A DNA stretch of 31,567 nt from a virus. Location: positions 1-31,567 of the IMG/VR virus record IMGVR_UViG_3300046009_012758, one strand, 5' to 3'. This document shows, in pieces, positions 26,692 to 31,567 of this stretch (its first letter is position 1; the number at the start of each line of letters is the position of its first letter). Under the pieces are notes generated by a model. That model had not been told where the DNA came from, ran no database searches, and saw only the letters and a program-made list of their open reading frames with translations. A program made the translations under genes and the position numbers.

Positions 26692-27039
26692 ATGAGTAAA
26701 AAGACAAAGCTCAAGCAACTTAACCAAATTGACGCCAAGGCTGAGCCTCCTAAAGCAATGACACTAGACCAGTTGTGGGGCAGTCAAGGTTTATCAAAAT
26801 ATACAGTAGATAATGCTGAAGACTATAAGGCTTATCTTCGCTCTTTAAATAGAACAGACATTCACGCCCATGCTATTCAAGTAGGAATTTTGCCAAATGA
26901 TAACATGGAAATTCTTTTTTCAAGGCTAGAAAGAGAATTCCAAAGACACCTCTGCTCCTATCAAACTCCTTCTCAAACTCCAAAAAAGGAAAAGAAGGTT
27001 TCTAAAGAAATCGAGAAGATTTTATCAGAGGGTCGATAA
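26692..27039 (+). CDS. Small conserved virion-module protein, 115 aa
   Basis: A perfect TATAAT lies five bases before the ATG. The product has an ordered core (TLDQLWGSQGLSKYTVDNAE, then YLRSLNRTDIHAHAIQVGIL, then LFSRLEREFQRHLC) flanked by Lys-rich tails. Proteins with a MTLDQLWG...DLxxHAxxVGxxP pattern follow capsid genes in other T4-type phages, in my recollection, with no assigned function. It could be a head-completion or capsid-associated protein. Confidence 0.7.
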   Translation: MSKKTKLKQLNQIDAKAEPPKAMTLDQLWGSQGLSKYTVDNAEDYKAYLRSLNRTDIHAHAIQVGILPNDNMEILFSRLEREFQRHLCSYQTPSQTPKKEKKVSKEIEKILSEGR

Positions 27040-27056
27040 TTTGTGTAATTCAATAG

Positions 27057-27845
27057 ATGGGAAACTTAGTTAGGATAAAGCAAATTGACAAACCTGAACT
27101 TTCTGGTTACATAAGAGAGGTAGGAGATGTTAATTATTATCCAATTTCAAATCCATCTGGATACATTTCTTCGGTAAATCAAGATGCCGACTTTTCTCAG
27201 TTGGCTCTTGATGTTTCTACTTTAAGCGGTGACTTATATTCAGACTTAGCCGCGACAGGAGCAACTCTAACTTATAATTTAGGCTCCTCAGGAAATGCAT
27301 TAAATACCAAGATAGATAATTTAAGTGGCTACGTTGAAGTATCTAATGTAAAAATAGCTACTGTTTCTGGTAATGTTGATTATGCTCAATTTTTAGCAAC
27401 TGGATTAGATTATTCTAGTAATATTACTCTTTCTGGAAATATAATTGCTACTAGTGGATACGCTAGTGGAATAAGCGGATTCTTAGACTCAAAAATCACA
27501 ACAACAAGTGGAAGTTTATCCTCCAGAATAACTTCTCTAGAAGGGGTCTTTGCTGCTAGTGGCTCAAACTTTGTTGATATATACTCCAATAATCAAACAG
27601 TTATTGGGCAAAAGAATTTTGACGGCAAGACTAGTTTCAAGTTAATTAATATTGTTCCAATTTCTGGAGACTATTCTAATCCCGGAGGATTAAACAATTA
27701 TTTATACACACAATTCATAGACAACAATATTTTCTATGTTAGCGGGCTAGGATACAGAACTGGAGATTTTTTTGTAACAAAAATTATGTATCCAAACAAC
27801 GAAGAGTGTATTATCTCTTCGAATATTTATACAGGAAATTATTAA
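27057..27845 (+). CDS. Fibrous virion protein, paralogue of the 19883 gene, 262 aa
   Basis: The N-terminal 20 residues align with the 19883 product (xNLxRxKQxDxxExSGxx), followed by VGDVNYYPI in both. Residues about 45-170 carry repeated SG(N/D/Y) turns (TLSGDLYSDLAATGATLTYN, NLSGYVEVSNVK, TTSGSLSSRI). The C-terminal part has Tyr/Asn-rich strands. Both likely use the N-terminus to bind the particle and the repeats as a trimeric shaft. The next gene starts one base after the stop. Confidence 0.72.
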   Translation: MGNLVRIKQIDKPELSGYIREVGDVNYYPISNPSGYISSVNQDADFSQLALDVSTLSGDLYSDLAATGATLTYNLGSSGNALNTKIDNLSGYVEVSNVKIATVSGNVDYAQFLATGLDYSSNITLSGNIIATSGYASGISGFLDSKITTTSGSLSSRITSLEGVFAASGSNFVDIYSNNQTVIGQKNFDGKTSFKLINIVPISGDYSNPGGLNNYLYTQFIDNNIFYVSGLGYRTGDFFVTKIMYPNNEECIISSNIYTGNY

Positions 27846-27846
27846 T

Positions 27847-30423
27847 ATGTCTACAGTATATGGAACATATGATTCTGCTGCAAAAAATTGTGTTTTATTA
27901 TATGATTTTTCTGCGGGATCTTACGATGGCGAGCCAACTACTAATCTATTTTACCAACCTCCAGGTTTTACTCAATACTCTGGCACATATTACAACTCTA
28001 ACTTTAGTTGCGGCGGAGGAAAATATAGAACATTTATTCACACCCAAGAACCAGTCGCTTTTCCCGCTGGCTCTCAAAGAATAACTGGATATGTAGAGTT
28101 TAATAGAACTAGCGGAGTAAATAATCAAGGAACATCTGGATATTTAACTTTATTTACTAGTGGTTTTTCTGATTTTTACTATTGCGATACTGCGCAATCT
28201 AGCGCTGGAGATTCTAAGCTTTATTATGAGGGATTTGACATTAGCCCTTTCTCATACGACACTGGTAGGGCATTCTATAAATTAGATTATTATCAAAATC
28301 TAAATAACCAAGGAACATTTTCAGATAATGCTGCTGGCGCTTATTTGCAATCAGATTCTATTTATAAATATAATTACCAATCGGGCAAGTACGAGTCAAC
28401 TTTAAATGTAGGAAACAAGCACGGCTTTAACATTAAAATTACAAGAGGAGAAACTTACACTGTTTCTACTGATGTTTATGTTTCTACAGGACACCCAAGG
28501 AGTGGATTAGTCCCTGTTGTTAGTTTTACTCCAAATTTAACTGGAACCTTTGCTACTCTTTCTGGAGTTTATGATTGCGACAAAAAAGGCACTTGGCAAA
28601 GCATAAAACAAAAAATATTTGTACCTTCTGCAATTAATACTGTATCTCCAAATCCAACTTATTACGAAGTTTCAGTAGCAGCAAAGACTGCCCAACACCC
28701 TTACTTTACTTCTGGCTCAGCTTATGGATTTGTAATTGGAAATACCCAAGGCAGAACTCTTAATTTATATAAGGGAGGAACTTATGTGTTTGTGCAGTCC
28801 AACGACACAAATGCTAATGATGAATTATACATATCAACAACTCCAGATGCTGGGGCTGGCTCTAATACTTATGCTAATGGGTTCTCTTATTATGGAAATA
28901 AAGGGTTTGATGGCTATGCAGTGTTTAATGTTCCATACAATGCGCCGACTATTCTGTATTATAATTCAAGATCTCAATCTAGCTCTTATGTTGGCGGAAA
29001 AATAAATATAGTTGGTGGCTATAACTCAGGAAATACAGGCAATACTGGTTCAATAGGAAGCGGAGGATCTGCTGGGTCAGCAGGAAGCTCTGGATCAAGC
29101 GGTACGGTTTTAACTTCAGAGTCTTATTCGGTTTGCTTTGATCCAACTAGAGGAGTTTTCAATTCTTCTCAAGGAAATTTGAGCGGAGGATACATTTTGT
29201 ACAAAAACATGCAGTTTGAGAGAAATAAAAAGATGTTCAAGGGCACAATTCATAAAACTCAATTTACTTCTACCTCTAGGTCTGATCTTGCTACTTGTTT
29301 AGACTTAACTGGTGGAAATAATAGTTCTAATTTTATTAACTCTAACTATGACGCCAATGCTTATTTATATTTTTCTAAGAGGCAAAATGTAGGAGACGGT
29401 GGATTTTTAGATATCAACTTAAAGTACAATAAAGAAAAGCAATTTCTAATTGGCAGCGCAAAAACTCAAACTTACGACTTCTGGTTTAAGCAAACTGGAA
29501 TCTCTAATGCTAGAGCGTTTTTATTTTCTAGAGGTTCTTCCTTATCCAATGATTTATTTGTAGAAAATGAAGGCTATCCTCAATTAATATTTATTCAAGA
29601 TAAGAGAGTTTATTTTTCTTTTACTTCTTCTGTTAATAGATCTTTCTCAGGTTATTCTGCTCAAGCTATAGAGCCTAATGTTTTGTATAATGTTAGCGTT
29701 TCTTTGAACTTGAATGCTGTAGAAGGAGAAAAGATAAAAATATATATCAATGGTCAGCAATCCGGAGTAACTGTTCTTTCTATTGTTGACCCTCCTCAAA
29801 ATTTAAACTTTAAGAATGTCTCATCTGCAACTCAAGTAGTTGGCGATTCTTCTGTGGTTTCTGAAAAAGGTTTTAAGAGTAACTCCAATCAATTTTATTG
29901 CATCTCTTCTTACGATATCAATGGAGAATCAAAAGCTTCTGATGTAATTTCTGTTCCTATAAGCACAGTCAGAAAATCAATTCAATTATCTTGGCAGGCT
30001 GTAGAAGGTGCAATAGGATATTATATTTATAGATCTAAGTCTTCTTCATTTAGCTCTTCTTCATTGCTCGCTGACATTAATAGCGGAAAGATTCTTTCTT
30101 TCACTGACGAAAATTTCCCAACAAAAACAGGAGCGCCAAAGCAAGTTGCTGCTTATTCTTATTCTTACGATTCTAATACATTAAATCTTGTTGATGATTC
30201 TACTGCTAAGGTTTGTTTTGGAGATTATCCAACTACTAGTGCAGTGCCTCATTATTTTGAAGGATACATTTACAGAATTGCTATATATAATACAAATATT
30301 AGTGATAAACAAGCCTTTAGAAACTATAATTCTTTACTTTACAAATACATTTCTGGCAATCCTTATTTATCTAGAGAGATATTTAGACCAAGAAGTGTAA
30401 TTTATAAAAAGGTGCAAAACTAA
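27847..30423 (+). CDS. Large modular fibre/adhesin protein, 858 aa
   Basis: A modular beta-rich surface protein. Residues about 1-275 are Tyr/Gly/Ser-rich strands. About 277-392 resemble cupredoxin-like modules of marine phages (TSGSAYGFVIGN, LNLYKGGTYVFVQ, ILYYNSRSQSSSYVGGKI), but the usual Cys and His copper ligands are absent. A short collagen-like linker (GNTGSIGSGGSAGSAGSSG) lies at about 392-420. A concanavalin/LamG-like domain follows (about 460-640 and the end, with FKGTIHKTQF and YFEGYIYRIAIYN), interrupted by a fibronectin-III-like insert (about 680-755: YCISSYDINGESKASD, then LSWQAVEGAIGYYIYRSK). Likely receptor or carbohydrate binding. Confidence 0.75.
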   Translation: MSTVYGTYDSAAKNCVLLYDFSAGSYDGEPTTNLFYQPPGFTQYSGTYYNSNFSCGGGKYRTFIHTQEPVAFPAGSQRITGYVEFNRTSGVNNQGTSGYLTLFTSGFSDFYYCDTAQSSAGDSKLYYEGFDISPFSYDTGRAFYKLDYYQNLNNQGTFSDNAAGAYLQSDSIYKYNYQSGKYESTLNVGNKHGFNIKITRGETYTVSTDVYVSTGHPRSGLVPVVSFTPNLTGTFATLSGVYDCDKKGTWQSIKQKIFVPSAINTVSPNPTYYEVSVAAKTAQHPYFTSGSAYGFVIGNTQGRTLNLYKGGTYVFVQSNDTNANDELYISTTPDAGAGSNTYANGFSYYGNKGFDGYAVFNVPYNAPTILYYNSRSQSSSYVGGKINIVGGYNSGNTGNTGSIGSGGSAGSAGSSGSSGTVLTSESYSVCFDPTRGVFNSSQGNLSGGYILYKNMQFERNKKMFKGTIHKTQFTSTSRSDLATCLDLTGGNNSSNFINSNYDANAYLYFSKRQNVGDGGFLDINLKYNKEKQFLIGSAKTQTYDFWFKQTGISNARAFLFSRGSSLSNDLFVENEGYPQLIFIQDKRVYFSFTSSVNRSFSGYSAQAIEPNVLYNVSVSLNLNAVEGEKIKIYINGQQSGVTVLSIVDPPQNLNFKNVSSATQVVGDSSVVSEKGFKSNSNQFYCISSYDINGESKASDVISVPISTVRKSIQLSWQAVEGAIGYYIYRSKSSSFSSSSLLADINSGKILSFTDENFPTKTGAPKQVAAYSYSYDSNTLNLVDDSTAKVCFGDYPTTSAVPHYFEGYIYRIAIYNTNISDKQAFRNYNSLLYKYISGNPYLSREIFRPRSVIYKKVQN

Positions 30424-30425
30424 TT

Positions 30426-31567
30426 ATGGCTATAACAAGGTATGCGGGAGATAGATTTTATGGTTTAGACGCAGAAAAAAGCTCTCTGCTATCTAAGGTA
30501 ATTGATGGAGCAATATATAATGCTTCAGATAGTCTATTTCAATATGTCAAGATTAATGGATCTTGGGTATTGTCGTCTGGAGGATCTGGATCTGGGTCTA
30601 GCGGATCGTCTGGTTCAAGTGGAAGTAGTGGTACAACCGGAAGTAGTGGTAGTTCAGGTACATCTGGTAGTAGTGGCACTTCAGGTTCATCTGGAACAAG
30701 TGGTGTAAATGGTGTATCAGGAGGTGCTATCTATTACTTTAATGAATCTGTAACACAAACACCATATAAGGAATTTTCTGTAAATCCAACCGCAGCAGCA
30801 GAACAAAGTGTATCTGCTACGATTGCAAGTGGTGTTACATCAACTATTCAATCCTATTTAACAGTTACAAATTTACCCAATGTAACAGCGATACCTGCGG
30901 GTATTTGGGCATTTTTCTTACACGCATATAAGCAAAACACTAATGCTTCATTTAATATATTTTGTGAAGTTTATAAAAGATCTTCTGGGGGAGTTGAAAC
31001 TTTATTATTTACAACAGATCCTGTTGCGGTAACAAGCAATTCTCCTAATCCATCGATGGTGAACTCCGATACATATCAATCGGGTTATTCATTAAATTTA
31101 ACAGATAGAATACTTGTTAAAGTTCGTGCAACAAATACAAGTAATCAATCACATACTATAACATTTGTAACAGAAGGTACAACACACTATTCATTTGCGC
31201 AGACAACATTGGGAATATTTAGTGGATCGTCTGGTACAAGTGGATCAAGTGGATCGAGTGGTAGTAGTGGGTCATCTGGGTCTAGTGGATCATCTGGAGC
31301 TAATGGAGCCCCAGGAGGCGTAGGGTCTTCTGGTAGTAGTGGATCTTCTGGCTCGTCTGGAAGTAGAGGTTCTTCAGGATCATCTGGTTCGTCTGGTTCT
31401 TCCGGATCATCAGGCTCTTCCGGATCGTCTGGTTCTTCTGGGTCTAGCGGTTCTTCTGGATCAAGTGGGTCTAGTGGGTCATCTGGATCAAGCGGCTCAT
31501 CGGGTTCGTCCGGTTCTAGCGGTTCTTCTGGCTCTTCTGGCTCATCTGGATCTAGCGGTTCTTCTGG
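30426..31567 (+). CDS. Collagen-like tail/fibre protein with GSS repeats (3' truncated)
   Basis: ATG 30426 opens a frame that runs off the right edge with 380 complete codons. An N-terminal domain (about 1-50, MAITRYAGDRFYGLDAEKSS) is a likely particle-attachment module. A Gly-Ser-Ser/Gly-Thr-Ser triplet shaft follows (about 52-100), then a beta-rich globular domain (about 100-263, with IPAGIWAFFLHAYKQ and RILVKVRATNTSN). A second, longer triplet shaft continues to the window end. Gly at every third residue resembles collagen, but almost no proline is present. Likely an extended trimeric fibre. Confidence 0.75.
   Translation, partial: MAITRYAGDRFYGLDAEKSSLLSKVIDGAIYNASDSLFQYVKINGSWVLSSGGSGSGSSGSSGSSGSSGTTGSSGSSGTSGSSGTSGSSGTSGVNGVSGGAIYYFNESVTQTPYKEFSVNPTAAAEQSVSATIASGVTSTIQSYLTVTNLPNVTAIPAGIWAFFLHAYKQNTNASFNIFCEVYKRSSGGVETLLFTTDPVAVTSNSPNPSMVNSDTYQSGYSLNLTDRILVKVRATNTSNQSHTITFVTEGTTHYSFAQTTLGIFSGSSGTSGSSGSSGSSGSSGSSGSSGANGAPGGVGSSGSSGSSGSSGSRGSSGSSGSSGSSGSSGSSGSSGSSGSSGSSGSSGSSGSSGSSGSSGSSGSSGSSGSSGSSGSSGSS
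30579..30725 (+). repeat. First Gly-x-x triplet coding repeat
   Basis: A nine-base-period coding repeat for Gly-Ser-Ser, Gly-Thr-Ser and similar triplets. Ser is written with TCT, TCA, TCG, AGT and AGC in mixed order, so the protein repeats exactly while the DNA does not. Confidence 0.8.
31221..31567 (+). repeat. Second Gly-Ser-Ser triplet coding repeat, running off the edge
   Basis: At least 115 residues of Gly-Ser-Ser with rare interruptions (GANGAPGGVG near 31296, and one Gly-Ser-Arg). Codon choice changes from unit to unit. The true length is unknown because the window ends inside it; long repeats of this kind also break assemblies. Confidence 0.85.

Noticed and set aside
27806-29005. 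Alternate-frame ORFs within the large fibre genes
   Set aside because: They are shadows of the main frame, which continues uninterrupted with domain-like sequence.

Overview
This window is part of a tailed double-stranded DNA phage genome (Caudoviricetes), probably from an uncultured phage. It carries a full head-morphogenesis set on the + strand: sigma-like factor, DNA-binding protein (candidate small terminase), ERCC4-type nuclease, large terminase, portal, prohead protease/scaffold, decoration protein, major capsid protein, then fibre proteins with Gly-Ser-Ser repeats. A phage-encoded outer-membrane beta-barrel with a signal peptide and a C-terminal Trp-Thr-Phe implies a Gram-negative host. 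I cannot name the host from sequence alone. Promoters are of housekeeping sigma-70 type (TTGACa, about 16-17 bases, TAnnnT).

Left arm (1-10.5 kb): about 35 very small, mostly unrecognised early genes, all on +. Many transcription units share one design. An A-tract precedes TTGAC(C/A), then 16-17 bases often ending in TGn, then TAnnnT, then only 6-9 bases before the first ATG, so the first gene is predicted to be leaderless. Downstream genes are joined by the tight junction TAATATG without Shine-Dalgarno sequences. The arm also holds a predicted tRNA-Asn(GTT) lacking the conserved elbow bases, a structured non-coding RNA just upstream of it, a lysozyme/transglycosylase-like protein, a GP88-family protein and several tiny single-span membrane proteins, some overlapping the stop codon of the gene before.

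Middle (10.5-12.9 kb): a GC-rich island in an otherwise AT-rich genome. It opens with abutting 40-base direct repeats, a 16-base palindrome close to bacterial parS, and 11-base repeats. It carries a DUF932-family gene, a micro-protein with a Leu-Arg-x-Leu-Arg-Lys tail, a GTG-start small gene, strong terminators, a 42-base tandem repeat and a predicted small RNA. It is followed by an AT-rich non-coding stretch and the outer-membrane protein gene.

Right arm (13.9-31.6 kb): PhoH-like ATPase, the only minus-strand gene (HExxH-family relative with an altered motif), zinc-ribbon protein, sigma-like factor and the virion module. Several high-output virion genes (portal, decoration, capsid) do have Shine-Dalgarno-like sequences, in contrast to the early genes. 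The last gene runs off the right edge inside a Gly-Ser-Ser repeat.
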